A DNA stretch of 64,000 bases from Gymnorhina tibicen (taxonomy: Eukaryota; Chordata; Aves; Passeriformes; Artamidae): assembly GCA_013399875.1 (NCBI GenBank), contig VXAZ01002115.1:290570-354569 (forward strand), written 5' to 3'. Numbering within the stretch: the stretch's first letter is position 1; every line of letters begins with the position of its first letter. The notes below the pieces were generated by a model. It made no database searches and was not told the DNA's origin. It was given only the letters and a program-made list of their open reading frames with translations. A program made the position numbers and the translations under genes. Shown here piece by piece: positions 11,803-26,220 of this stretch.

Positions 11803-12570
11803 ACAGAATCACAGAATGGGTCAGGTTGGAAGGGACCACTCTGGGTCATCTGGTCCAACCTCCCTGCTCAAGCAGGGTCATTGCAGAGCACATGGCACAG
11901 GATTGTGTCCAGACAGTTCTTGAGTATATTCAGTGAGGGAAACTCCACAGCCTCTCTGGGCAATCTGTTCCTATGCATGGTCACTTGCATAGTAAATTCT
12001 TCCTCATATTCAGGTGGAACTTCCTGTGCATCAGTTTCTGCCTGTTGCCTCCTGTCCTGTTTCTGGGCACCATTGAGCAGAGCCTGGTCCATGCTCTTGG
12101 TACCCTCCCTGCAGATACTTAGAGACATTGATGAGATCCCCTCTCAGTTTTCTCATCTGGAGGCTGAACAGGACCAACTCTCCCAGCCTTTCCTGGTAAG
12201 AGAGATACTCTAGAGCTTTGACCAACATAGCAGCTCTCTGCTGGACCTACTCCAGGATTTCCACATCTCTCTTGGCGGTAATCAAGCATTTCTTGCCTGT
12301 CCAAGAATACCAAGTGCAAACAGCCCCTTTACTACCACTTGGTTTTGATTCAAGGTTATCCTATCTCCAGAGGGAGTTTTCTTCTATGGCCAAGGAAGCA
12401 TAGTTTGTTCAAATTTTTTTCGTGGTTTCGAGTCTCCTGTACTACTCCCACTGTCCTCTTGGCTGTAATCAAGTAAGGTACCCTCTTTTTGTGATGCAGT
12501 GTCCAAAACTGGATCCAGTAGTTTGAGGAACTTTTTTGTGTGAAGCAGAAAATGTGTATTGTGTCTCCTT
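11803..12570 (-). mobile_element. CR1 LINE 3' portion, minus strand
   Basis: The left end carries ACAGAATCACAGAATGGGTC then AGGTTGGAAGGGACCACTCT, the reverse complement of the CR1 3' end. Minus-strand frames contain the ORF2 C-terminus in two registers: LEYLSYQERLGELVLFSLQM with KLRGDLINVSKYLQGG (12031-12228), and REAVEFPSLNILKNCLDTIL (11868-12128). The register change shows a frameshift. The right portion (GTGTCCAAAACTGGATCCAG near 12500) also fits CR1, but the exact upstream limit is uncertain. The element is 5'-truncated and dead. The 237-residue plus-strand frame at 11500-12213 is antisense to it and is not a gene. Confidence 0.93.
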
Positions 12571-13156
12571 GCCACCTTACAGTCCCATCCATGTGCTGTA
12601 GGCAGGTGAGCTGTCACTTAATACCATGTCTGTGTACTGCTGTCTATTTCCATTTAAATCTATATTTTCACCCACTGTTGTTTGTGTAGCTGGTTTATTC
12701 CTTATGTGTTATACCTTAGATTCACCCCAATTTAGTTATATCCTATGTTTTTTCGGTATATATCTCTACTGTCAACATTATGTGGAATGTTAATCCAGAC
12801 TTTCAGCCTCCTTGCAGCAGCACTGATAAAGCATGATCCCTACTCCAATATTCAGGTAATCAGTGAATTACTGAATAATCCCAGTGCTCAGAGTTGCTGA
12901 AGAGGTGCTTCACAGATGTGACGCTGCTGCTGCTCTGTGTCCTCAGATCCACCCAGCAGCAAGGCTGAGCTTCTATTCCCAGTACACATAGAGTGCTCAT
13001 CCAAATGGGAAGCATGCATGTGGCCTGATCGTGGTTCTCCTCTCCCTCCAGCAAGTGGCCTTAGGCAGTCTCTGCTGTAGCTGGTCCTGGATCCCTAGCC
13101 TCCCTGGCTGCCTTAGCCCCAGCCCTACTCCAGCTCCTGGTATTCAGAGCTTCTCA

Positions 13157-13182
13157 CGCACAAACACACACAGACACACACA
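13157..13182. repeat. CA-rich simple sequence
   Basis: A short interrupted CA run (CACAAACACACACAGACACA). Confidence 0.8.
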
Positions 13183-16100
13183 AGTCCCCAAGGAAAACTG
13201 CACACATTGTGTCCTTTCCAGGTGCCAGGATCCTAGTCGGGCAGGTGACATCTTGACCATGGCCTGACTCTCACAGCTGGCACTGAGAGCACACACATGC
13301 ACAGGCATGCAGAAGAGTCAGCCAACTCTGGAAAGTGCACTTGCCATTCCTGTTCACGTACATCTGTCCCCTTTTATCCCTTATCTCCTCTTATCATTTA
13401 TCCCCTGTTTTCCCAGACTTGTTCATTCTCAGACATCCTTGGTCCCTCTTCCTCTGTCTCTGATTCTTCCCCAGTCATAAGGCCTGCCCATCCTCACAGC
13501 CACCCTGTGAACATCCCAGAGTAGGTGTTGTACAGTCTCTAGGTGCCACTTCCCAGCATTCCATCAGCTCCAGGCAGTGACTCCTAAAGGCTGTTGAGTG
13601 CTGCAGGGATCCTCTCCCACCCACCCCACAGGGTCTCACCTTGCACCCTGGGTCCATCACTTGCTTTTGTGACTCTCATTTCACCCACTCCACAGCAGAC
13701 CCCGGTTTTAGCTCACCAATGACAACTACTAGGTGACATAGAAGATAACATATGCACTGAGAGATTCTTCTGAAAGGAAAATGATACATTCCTCAGATCA
13801 AAGTACAAGCACTGCACTGCCAAAGCTGGTGCAGTTTTGACCTTTACCTCATGATAAACAAAATCTTTTCATCATCTGCTTGTATGGAGCCTTATGTGGG
13901 CCCACACACATCCCCAAACAAGTAAGAGGGCAGAAATTCCTACAGCAAGGGTCTCCTGAGCATCTACAGGAGCTGGTGCAAGGCACAGGCATAACATCCA
14001 GACACAAGCTGAGATTCCTGCCAGGCTTGGTTTTTCTGAGGCTGTCAACCCAGGAAACTCAGTGTTTTTGCCTTGGGGAGAGTTCCTGTGGTCAAGAAAT
14101 GCCATGACAGGGTATGGATGCTCACACACACGGAGAGCTAGCAAAGCTTTCCCAGGTACCACACTCAGGGAGAGACATCCTTCCCTCCTGATAATGTGAA
14201 GGGGAGCAAGCAAAAGCCACAGAGAGGGGAGATGGACACTTACTGCTGCATCACAGTATGGATTTGGCAGCACTTTGCTGGAAGAGACCTCACTGTCCAA
14301 TTACTTTCACACCATCCTTAAATGAAGCTGCATGAATACAGAAACATTTAATCACAACCCTCAGAACAGATGGGATAGTTTATTCTTTTGAAGACATAGG
14401 TAAAGAAAGGAAAACCGTGCTTAAGATTCAGCTAGTAAAAATATGAAAGGTCTCTGTGTTTCTACCTCTCTTCTGGCCTTTCTCCAGAGCTGCCTGGAGA
14501 GCACCCAATCGCGGTAAAACACAGAAACCCCTACACTCCATCTCTTCCAAGGGAGTCCTTTGACCTTCCCTTTGATACATATGTCCCTCTTTTCCTCCTC
14601 CCTGTGATGTGTTCCTGAGGTAGTCCTGCCACCCTCTAATCAAAACAAACATTGTTCAGCTTGTCAGAGGAACAAACAAGGTTTTGCAAGCCCAAGCACT
14701 GTCTTGTGGACTTGGTCAGTTAATCAGCTGCTCATTTAGTTAAAGAAGAGGACACATCCTGACCCCCCAAAGCGTTCACCTCTCCAAATGCAATGCCTCT
14801 CCCTACTTGCACCTAAAATTTGAAACTAGTCCATATGTCCACTGATGCGCTCAAACTTCAGTATCTGTGTGGGATGCACACAGCCCAGTGCTGGCTTGTA
14901 GCCAAACACAGTGGCTGTTAGCCACTCGGCCCTGAGAGCTTACCTTCCCACAGCAGCTTTCTCTGCAACACAGCACAAATGTGCACAAGGCTCAAAGAGT
15001 TGGAAGCCCCCTTCTTGCTGCTTCACTGGGTGAAACTTGGAGGACAGAGCCGAAATTGCTGGAGGAGGGGAACTAGATGCAGCAGAAAGATCATCCTCAC
15101 ACACATGGTGAGAGCGCTGGCTGCAGTTCTCACGTCTCTGTAAATATTGCTCTAAACAGAAAGTCAGCTTGCTTCCACAAGATTAGGCTGTTTTGATGTT
15201 ATTACCCAGCATGTGGCAGGTGAACCGAGAGTACAGATCCTCCTGTGATGTGTTTGTAACATTCTCTAGAACAATAGCACATGTTATTGGAAGGGTAGAA
15301 GTGGGAGTGTGGGAAAAAATGGCATGAAGCGTGACACCTAAAAATCACAAACCCTATCACTATCCTATCACAAATGTCTTAGTATTTCTAACATATTAAG
15401 ATACGTTAGAAATTATAGTGCTAATTTTAACATAAATTTGCTGAAACTGCCATTACTTCATTATGTGGTTTTGTGCTGCAAAGAGGATTTGATTGGCAAA
15501 AGAATTACTTAGAGATGTATTTACACTCTGTAAACAGAGTGAAGCAAATTAAGACCTATCCAAAGGGTAACACATTTAAATGAAAAGACACCTTCTTCAC
15601 TATCCATCCATGCATACCAAAGTGAACATCACCAGCTAGCAAAATCCTTTAAACTGCATACATTTTACTTGCTGAAAATAAATCCATGCTAATGGACACA
15701 ATGGCATACACCGAATGTATCACATAACCAGCTTAGTATAAAAATAAGTATCAACAGAATTCTAATTCATACATGATGCTACAGAAAATGCAAATTTGAG
15801 AAATGTCTGATACCAGATTACAACATACTTAAAAGGTTTTTCTTCAACAGGCACTAGAGACATGTGGAAAATTCAGAGCAAACTGACAACGTTTGATTTA
15901 TTCTTCAGAAATCTCTAGAGCTCTGTCAACTTATTACAATTAATTCCAGATTCAGAAAGAGATTAATATGGTGTGTGAGGAAAGAACTGGATGTCATCTC
16001 TGACTGCCATGTGACAGGAGAGAGACTATTTCATACATCTGTTTGAGGTATTCCAGTTTCATCCTTCTGTTGTGACAGGGGAGCACAGAAAAAGTATCTT

Positions 16101-19100
16101 GGGGTGGTGGGTTGTCTTGTTTTAAACCACCAGCAAAGTGAAAAAGAAATTAGAAATATTTTTCCCTTCTCATCATCAACTGTGACAGCTTAAGGAAAAG
16201 AGGAGCAACTCCCCCAAAAGCTTTGTACACCCTTACTCCATCGTGTTGGTAGGCTCACATATGCACAGTTTCAGAGCTCACTCGTGCTGCATGAAACACT
16301 CTTGCATCCTTAAATAATTTAGAAAAAATTCATAGACAGGCTTGGATTTTCCCTGTAATGACTCAGTACTGATAGTATCCCTTCCAGAAATCTCAGAAAT
16401 GTTGGTGATGCATACTGCAAATTCAGATGATGCATAAATATTTAAATAGAGGAATTGGCCCAAAGAAGTCGCTCATACTTTCTTTATACAAATTACCTGC
16501 ATCTTTTTTGGGTGGACAACACCCTGGATATGTATAATAAAGCAGTCAACAGATTTAGCTGGCCTGACTAACACCGAGACAGCAAATCACTGCAGGTCTT
16601 GACAGTATAACAGAGGCCATTAAGAAATGAAAGAAACAGAAAGAAAACTATTTTCCAGCCCGTCCACCATAAGCAACCACTTTCCTCAGAGCAGTCAGGT
16701 ACCTCAGCCTTTCCTACTCTCATTTTACACTGGGGAAACAGACCACAAGCACAGCAGTGAGAATTTCCAGGTTGCTGGAGCACTGGGATTTTCCTTAGGA
16801 CAAGCTGGGCAACAAGGAAGTGCAGGGCATTGCTTCTGTCTCTCTTGAGCCTCCCACAGTCTAATGTTACAGTCTGTGCTTCACATCCTGTGCTGCTGCT
16901 GTGGGAAGGATTGCTATTGATCATCTCCAGCCTCACATGCAGAAATCCATATTATTATTTTGTTGGGTGTCTCCAGGGAGGGAAGTGGCACCAGTAGCAG
17001 ATGGTAAGGGGGTAGCAGCTTTCTGAAAATCAAAGGTGACAGTTTTGCATGACTAAAATGCTTAGGGAGATTTCTAGCCTGCACCTCTCCCATAAGTGCA
17101 GATTATTCCAATTTCTGGAGTCTTGTGGGCAAAGTGAACCTAGAGGTCTGCAGGTGACAGCCTCTGGCTCCTGCCTGGATGGGGGAAACAAAGCAAGCCT
17201 GTGGCCTCCATCAGCTCTCTGCACTGAAATGATTTGAGGAAATTCCTCCCCTGGGGGCAATTGTGCACAATTAGCTCGGAATCTCTCGGATTTGTTCCAG
17301 TGGAATTGATTCCCAATAGGCCCCATGGCTCACCAGTGCTGGGCCGTGCAGGCAGAGGGAGTCCTGCCAATAATGCATGTGCAGCGATCTCTCCATAAAC
17401 ATTCCTCCTCATCCCTGCCCATTCCTGCACACACCTTGCTAAGAATTGTGTACCTTTGAAATCAACTCTGTTGCAGGTTGAGCTACACAAGGGATTGAAA
17501 CATTTCCTTTCTATTCAAGGGCACTAACCAATTGACACGGCCTGTTGGTGACCAACTGTGCCTGAAGGAGCCACTCACTGCTGAACGCCTCAAGAAGGAT
17601 GCTCCAAAACTCCTCTTGTCCACCCTCCCCGCTACACTTCTTGGAAATCCCATTTCCCCAGAAAAACTCCATCCAGACTTGGCCATGCTGTGGAATGATT
17701 CCCGCCCCCACTCAGCCTCCACCTCCTATGTGGACATCACCACTTCCCACCAGCTAAGGTGGTTGAGGGTTGTTGGCACCTTCTTGCAGCTGACCTACCG
17801 TGTCCCTTGCCCCTGTCCTGGGCACTGCATCACCTGCAACCCTGCTCTGTGCCCCTCCAGCTCAGAAGCACTGGACAGAGAGTGGTCACTCCACCCTGCC
17901 TCAGTTGTTGCAGTCACAGATAGCTAATGACCCTATGTTTTTTTCCAGGAAACAGACTTTGGAAACACAGTCCTGACAAGGTGTCCCTGAGCAGCAGAAA
18001 TGTGCCCACTTTTGCTTTGCTGCCTGCCTGCTTATACACCCTCCCACTTCACCAAGTATGGAACTGTGACTGCAACCACCGGTGTCTGTCAAGATTATGT
18101 GATTACACTAACCACCTAATAAATGTATTTCTTTACATAACAGCTAAGCAGATGCTTCACACCCCAGCAAGCATTCAGCAGAGAAGAGGATCTTAACATC
18201 AACACAGATTAAAACCAGAGTACCACGGAAAAACACCTCACAATTTGTGCAACTCAGCCAGTTTCAATAGAAATTATCTCTGGCCCATAAAATAGAGAGA
18301 ATTTGTGAAATTATTAGCGAGACAAGGGAGAGAAGGCACAGAAAGAGAAAGAGGAACAAATACCAGTGCTGACTAAACTGGGCAGAAGAGCTGAGACAGA
18401 GTACAGACGTGTTTTCAAGGGCGCCGAGTGTGCTCCAGCAGCAGTCCTTGCCTTTTCCCACAATGAGCTGCTATCTGCAGGGAAAAACATAACACAACAA
18501 AACAGGCATAAGTGTACAGCTCCTATTCAATGCCAAAGCTGGTTATCAGCAACGAGGCCCCATATCCCACGGAGTACTTGTAAATTTACTGTCTGCTCTT
18601 TGTGATGTGCAGATAGGTTCATTGTGTGGTTATCTCTGTGGTGAAGACTGCCAGGGATTTGGGGGCTTTATGGTATTGACTAAGGCCATGAAAATAAAAT
18701 AAAAATAAAGGGCCTGGGACTGAAAATATTAACCCTTTATGAACCAGGGGGACCACTTTGTCTTTCTGAGTAGGTTCTAGTGCAGAAGAAAAACACCATG
18801 AGCTATTAACAGGAATTAATTGACATAGTGCAGCCAAAAGGTCTGAGCTTGGGACATGGTGGGGACCTGGCTGCTTCCCACCCAGGATGGTGAGATGTAG
18901 TAACACATGCCATTGGTGGTGGCTGTGCAATGAGCAGGATCGGTGCCATAGTGACCCAAACCTGCTGCAGGCTTCCCTACTGTCCAAATATGCCAGTTCC
19001 TGTGTCTGAAAGCACCAGAGGTAATAAATGAGAGACAGAGGTATTAAATGCTACAAAATTCATCGTAAAGACCCAGCAGTTCATAAGAGACCTACTTTCT

Positions 19101-22100
19101 CTGTTCCGCTTCTCATTCAGGAGCACTGAGGGAGCTAGCAGTGGGGTGAAGCTCTGAACCCCCTATACCACAAAAGGATTGGGCAGTCCCTGAGCCCCTG
19201 AACCAACCTCCCTTATCCAGGATGCCCAGCCATGGGCTGGGTCAGCTGCTCCTGCCACTGAGTGTGCTCCAGCAGCAGGGAGATGCTAAAACAGGACCAG
19301 GCAGAGGGAATTCATGGAAGAGATGATATGCAGACAGAGGACATCCCAGCATTATCTTCAAAATGAAAAATGGACTTTGCTTAGCTTCAGAAGGAGTGTT
19401 TGCATGTAATTTAGCAGGAAAGGTGAGAAAACACTGAAATACATTCTTCCAAACCCCAGGCTATCAACAGCCTCTGGAAAATTAAAACATCCACAGTTTT
19501 TTTCCCTCACAGAGTAGTAATTTTAATTAAATAGATAGACCACATCCTAATAAAAAGACGTATGTTAAAATACAATGGAGAACATCACATGACGTGGACA
19601 TCTGCAAATGGTATGATCCCACAGGCCTCCTCAGGAGGATATGCACCAAAGTTGAGGGAGGGTTGTTAAAACAGGCTCTTTGTAGAAACATTCTGTTATC
19701 TCCATATTCTTTCCTAAAAAAAGAAGTACAATTCAAAAGAGGAAAGCTTGAAGAAATCTACCTCAGTTATTAAGGAAGTTGTCTTTAATGTCTAGATTTG
19801 CATTTCATTTCAGCATTTTCATAGTACTACCAGAAGGAGTACTTTGATAATGCAATTTTGTGTTCGAGGAATGACAGCACTCTCTGGAAACACCTCCCTG
19901 AGAAGCATCTGGACACTGGGGAAAAAAAGGGTATTACAAAAAAGGGAGGGAAAAAAGTGATTTTCCTATTGATCTGAAGTTAATGATCTGCCACAGGGGG
20001 TTACAACTTTTCAGGTGCCTACCTTTGTAAGTCAGGATACTTAATCAACTGGGAAAATGTTATCTTCCAGCCACAGGAAACAAATGTAAAATTTCTACAG
20101 AGTGGTCCATGTATAAAATCTAGATGCTAAACAAAATAAAAATGCCTGCAGAAGAGACTGAAAAATGGGGTGAATTGGAAGAAATGACATCTCAGAATTA
20201 CAAAGCACTGTACAGGGAATGTGGGATGAGGACTGTGCTTTAGCATGTGGGAACAGGACTGTTTGGGCAGTGGGTAGGGGAATACACAGCGTGGTAACAG
20301 GCTGTGGGGGGTACCTACAGTAACTCTGACTATGCTGAGCTCTCCAGTCTTCAAACAGGGAATGAACACTTCCAGCTCTCACCAGGAAAATCTGGTGCAG
20401 ATATGTCTTTGGGGACTGTCTCCTTGAAAGCAAAACCTATCAGTCCTGCCAGTCCAGTGGAAGGTTTACAACTCACTTACAAACCTTTTCTGCTCTAAGA
20501 AAGGAAAACAGCACATAAAGGCTGCTTGCTAAAATGATCCTTATCAGTGGTGCAGAAAGTGATAAATACAGGCAAGTGGAATCTAACCACTCATGACTGG
20601 GGCAAGCAAGCTATTTTCCTCTTCTTTTTTCAGATTTCTCAAGAAGGGATATTTGCCAGCACGCCCCAGCTCCCTGCAAGGCAGCCTGCAGGGAAGTGGA
20701 GCAGCCACAGCTTCCCCAGCAGTGCCAGAATCAGTGCAGGTCCCCTGGGATCACTCTCCAGCCTGTTCACAGTTTGATCCCACTTAACTCAAGCAAAAAT
20801 CAAAATATTTTGTTGCTAAACAGAAGACTGAAGGCTGTTATGCAAATCATTCTTATCCTAATGCACAGGCAAATGACTGAATTAGAGCAATAGGATTAGA
20901 TGCTAAACTGTCAATATGATAGCTCCACTTAGAATATAGTAAAAATAAAAGAAAAAAGCTGACAGTGGAGTTTTTGGTCTACCAGTCAAATATTTCAAGG
21001 AATGACATCTTCTCTTTCTGCGGAAAATTCCCCTAGAGAAGGATAATGGACTAATTAAGGCAATTAAGAGTGAAGGCATCAGGAGCTTCTCTGCAAATCA
21101 CAGGAAAAAGTCGCCAAGGCACCGAGCCCTCTGCTTCCCTGAGCCCATGTTGCCTGCAGCGTGAGGGGGGCCACACTCAGGCCTTCTCTCCCTGCTGGGT
21201 TCCATCTTCCCCCAGCTGGGTGGATGGAGCTGTCACCTCCTGTCTTGCAAGGAGATGGCCAGCCCCAGGCTCCATGCCACACCAGAAGGGAGCCAGGGCA
21301 GGGCTTCCCCCACCATCATGCAGGAGGCAGCTGTGGCACTTTGGTCAAGGCCACATCTGCAAGTCCAGTGAGGAGCCCTCTCTCACTCTTCTAGCCCTAC
21401 AGAGGAAACAGCAGCATTTTTCTGTGGTGTTACAATCTCAGGACCATAAAACCTGTGCTTCTCCCCAACTCACCATGTGAGTTTCTTTGTGTTCTCTCTG
21501 GCAGCAGAGCAAGCCCAGCCTGCTGTTTCACCTTCAAGCAAAGAAAGATCAGTGGAAGTGCCTGATTGTTAAAGTACAGTACAAGTAGCACTAAGCTCTG
21601 ATATGGCAATTTCTGTCTGAGACAATTTAGCTTTTGATCTCTGGATGCAGTTAATTGCTAGCTATGCAGACATTTGTGGAGGAGACAACAATCACAAGCA
21701 ATTTCAAAAGTGAGATGCTTGATGCTTAATCTTGCACCTGTCCTAAGAACTGAAATGGGCTTTTCTTAGTCTGAATCATGCCGCAAAGAGCTGCAGATCA
21801 GCCAAAGGCAGAACATTTCAAATGTCAAATAGATGCAAATCCACTGCTCTCCCACATGACAAAAAGAGGAAGTCACCAGGATAAAAACAATAAGGTAATC
21901 CATCCAATATATTCTCATTAACAGCTTTCTTCATGTCTTGAAAATAAGCCAATAAATAATATACAGAATAATTGGGAAAAGCAGCTACATACATTGTTCA
22001 TTTTGGTCTTTATTTTTAATTCTTGCGGGCAATTTTAGGACACCAGAGAGCCAAGTCCTACTTCTCCAGGGAAAAAACAATGTTATTTTCAGACAGGGAT

Positions 22101-25100
22101 GGAAGTAAGATAAGACAGGACACCTTTGAGTATACCTAACCAAAGTTCAAATACCAGCACATAAAAAAGTCCCAGCAAAAGAAAGGCCCTCTGACTAGGA
22201 GCTGGTTAGGTATGTCTCAACCACAACTGCCCAGCTACAGGTGTAAGCTGTGACAGACATCCTACCCACCACCAACATGCTTCTATTCTCCTGGGTGTAA
22301 TAACTCATCTCAAACTCTTGAAAGCCTGATCATTTGGGATTGCCCTGAAAAATGTCACACCAAAGTCCCGGTTATCCCAAAAAACAGAGCTGTCTAAGGC
22401 TTGTAGTGAGGGTTTCAGAGGGGCTATTCAAACAGGGCAAGTGCCTCTGCCTTGCTCCTGTGCTGCTGCCAGTTTGAGACATGGCTGTGCCAGAAGGTGT
22501 AGCCATGCTGCCTGGTTCAACTTGTCCCCCACAGTCTTCTTCCTTCAGATTACTCGCCCCCCACACACCACGGGTACTCAGGCATCCCCAATATGCAGGA
22601 GCAAAAGTGCAATTCTGCACCACAGGAAAAAGCACTTCTCTGCCTCCACTCCAGATCCAACAGCCAGCTTGCCCACTGAGCAGTGCTTGGATGCTTTTAG
22701 CAAACATTCCACAATGACTCAAGCTGTCTTTCACTTTTTCCTGAGCTAAGAGATCATAATTTTGTATAAGTAGTCACTTTTCCCCTGACAGCCCTAACAC
22801 AGAATTTTGTTTTAGTGCAGTGAACTATTTCAGTGGCTTTTCAGAGTCAACACTAGTTTTGGTCAACCTGAACAATATTTCATCAGTTGTAAACATTGTC
22901 ACTATTTGCTTGTACCACCTTCTCCAGGCCACTTAGTGATGCTGAACACCAGACCCAGGTCTTGTGTCTGTAGGACTTCCTCCTCATGTATGAGGTGCCT
23001 GTTTCTTCCAAGCCTCCCTTTTCTGGGATTTAGCCCATAAGGAAGATCTCCTGTTCCATAGTAAGTGTCTTTTGCTATGAGCCCTTCTTGCTCCCCCAAG
23101 GCCGTGTTGAAAGCTACACAGCCTGAACAAGCACTGTATGTATGCTCATGATATCCTTCCGAGAGATCTCATGGCTGTCAAGCCTGACCTTCCTCTCCAC
23201 ACCTGTGTTTCTTCTCAAACTTCCAACCAAATCTGACCACTACAAAGGAAATCTTTGACTGACCATTACTTCCCAGGATCACTCCTGAACTCTTGTTCAA
23301 AACCTGGCATCATGTTCCCACTTCCATCCCTCTAAACCCAGAGCTGATAGTAGTGCCAGATTACACATAGTTAGCAATTCAGAAAATTCTTATTTGTGGT
23401 GTGTATTTTTTCAGGACTCCTGTGTAAACACCATCTGGTGCTGAGAATTTGTTAATGTTTAGTTTATCAATTTGTCCTAACATGCCTTTTCCCAACACCT
23501 CCATTTGAGGTGGTTCCTCAGACTCCCTCCCCATTCACGGCATCTCCATCATAGCGAGTGCCAGTGCATGCAAAGAATTTCTTAGGCTTTTTGACAATGC
23601 CATCGCTGTCTGCCAGCAATGGATCTTTTCACATGAGGGTCATTTATTGGCCCCAGTAGCTCCTCATCACCTCTATGAACTGTGGACAGGTGCTGCACAG
23701 ATAAACTGATCACGTTAATATTTACATATCAGATAAACTTTAAATGCATCTATACTTCAAATACATGCTGCTAAGTTTACTATGAAAATTTCAGATGGAA
23801 AACACCAAATGTGATCTTGGTACACATCCAAATACAAATATGAATTCTTCTGAGTATTTCCCAAACAGGAGCAATTTTTATCTTAGGGATCTACCAAAAC
23901 TATCTGCTACACCAGCACATTGTGTAGCCTCCAGTCACGTCAAACATTTGTTATTGACAGAGATGAACGAAGCCTGGAACAACACCTTTCTTTGTGTTAA
24001 ATGTTCCATTGAATCCCTGAAAGTACTCAACCGGAGAAAGAGAAACCAAATACAAGATGACCCTTGCCTGGCCAGCACAGTGCTTTTGAAGCCTCTGTTC
24101 ATGTGGAGAGTTGTTAACAAGATTTATGTGAAGTTGCTCATGAAAATTCATAACAAGTGTTTCAGGAGTGGAAGGTAAAATTTATTAAAAACAGAGGATT
24201 GAAGACAAAAGCCCTGTGATCAGTTTACCATACATAAAATAAGCAATAAAGGCGACTGTTTAACACTTACTTGCAATCCCAACTTCAGCCCTTAGAAAAT
24301 GTGAAGTTGGAGATAAGGGGTAGCAGCTTCTACAGCGCTGAAAGACAAGAGAGCACCTTCAGTGCAAATGAAAGGGAGATGAGGAGAATGATTTTTAAGT
24401 GCAATGATTAATCTTTCACTTTATGTGGGAACAGACTTGGGCATTTGATTAAATATGCAACATCTAATAATACAAGATCTTGTTTTGCAACCTCTTCCAA
24501 GCTCTCACTCTTTCTCCCGTGAAAGTGGTTTGAATTTCAGATTATTGAGGTTTTGATTTTGGGTTTGGTTTTTCTTTGTCGGCTTTTTTATTTTTCCTGA
24601 ATTAAAGATGACATCTTATGAATAAATTTAAGTGTAGAGGTGTGGAAAGGACAGGAAGAGTTTTATTTAGTTACTAGCATTGTTTTTTCATCTTCTGTTC
24701 TTCCCCTGATCCAGGAGGTAAGGAAAGCAATCAAAACAATGAGAAACATGCTCTTGGTCCCACGGTAAATGACTGTAGCAGGCAAATTAATTGGGATGCT
24801 GTTCAGAGCTGAAATATATCACTGTGTATTCATCAGCACTGGGCATGGCGACACATAAAGAACATTACTCACATAGACACAGTAAGGATAATAAACCAGC
24901 AACACGTGTCTGGGAACAAAAAGCAACCCTTTCAAGCTCATCTGTCAGACTTCTCATGTACTCGAGGTGAGGAGATGGGGGGAGGAAACCAGGGGAACCT
25001 GAAATAGCATAGCTTCATGTGGGAAGGTAATATCATCACAGAGCTCTGAACAGCAGAGACAGATATTTAAAATTCTTTTTCATTAAAGAATATTTTTAGA

Positions 25101-25820
25101 TGCTTAGCTATTGCCCTTCTTTCTGTTTTCTGGGTATCATTTTAATGAATATGTATATTCCTGAATATTTTATTTATATATGTTCCCTCCTTCTTCATCA
25201 TAATTCTACCTTGTTACTAAGTGACAAGGCTGTGCTGTTGCTATGTTTTCTTCCTCAATAATCCTGCTAATTTGATGCTGCCATTCTTCTCCCTGTACAA
25301 ACAGGCCTCAGCCAGAAATGAGGAGAAACAGCTGGCTTTGTTTCAAGGTCCCAGATTTCACTGCTGTTGGTAATGGCACAAGTTGTGCTGAGTTCACAGA
25401 TGAGTGGCCCTCTGAGACTTTCTTACTATTCCTACACCACAAGCTGCAGCCTCCTGGACTTCCACTGTGCCAAAGGCAACCAAACCAAAGAAGTGAGTGA
25501 TCTGCTACGCTGCCAGGAGACTACGCTCACAAGCACATCCATCTGCAGGCACCCAGCCATATCAGGAGACCCTGTCTGAACACAGACATTCCACCAGAGC
25601 CCACCTGAGGCCTCACACAGACAATTCAAATGAGCAAAGAGATTACTCATTCACAAACAGCCCAGTTACAGATTCTGGAAAAACAAGTGCATATTCACAG
25701 GGGCATTTGCCCCAGGTGCAGTTGCAGCAGGAGCTGTAATGCCAGCCAGGCAGCACTCCCGGCTGATCCCACCCCACCATCCAGCCCAGTGCATGCTCAG
25801 GGAAAGATAACACTAGTGAT

Positions 25821-26220
25821 ATGGACCTCCTGAGGGGCACATCCAGCCCTTTAGTGATCCAGGGATGCTGGGCTCACAGAGCGCAGCAATGGCCAAGGTG
25901 GAGGGCTCCAGTTCAGCTGCAGCCCCAGGCCTGGGCACCAGCACACCGGGGTGCTGGGACCTGGCTTCACCAGGCTCACTTTCTCCCCCAGGCCACATCC
26001 CCTGCAGGTTGCTGCCAGGACCAGGGGAGCCCCCATGCCTGGTGGAGGATCAGGGCTGCAGAGGGCTGCGGGTCAGCACCGTGGCAGCAGGGGAGAGGGG
26101 AGCTGCTCTGCATGACACAGCCCTACCAGAGACCCAGCCAGCCCTCTGGGGCCACAGAGCTCTCTCCAAGGGGAGGCAAACTTCAGAGAATGTGCATTTC
26201 AAGGCCAGAGAGACCACCAT
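25821..26220. other. GC-rich unique block, no gene recognised
   Basis: About 400 bp clearly richer in G and C than its AT-rich surroundings and open in several frames (for example 25865-26230 and 25821-26315 on the plus strand). The translations are low-complexity Gly/Pro/Ala-rich text with no family resemblance. CpG is sparse, so it does not look like a promoter island. It could be an untranslated exon or simply a GC-rich isochore patch. Confidence 0.4.

Noticed and set aside
11500..12213. 237-residue plus-strand frame
   Set aside because: It is antisense to a CR1 element whose real coding sense is on the minus strand.
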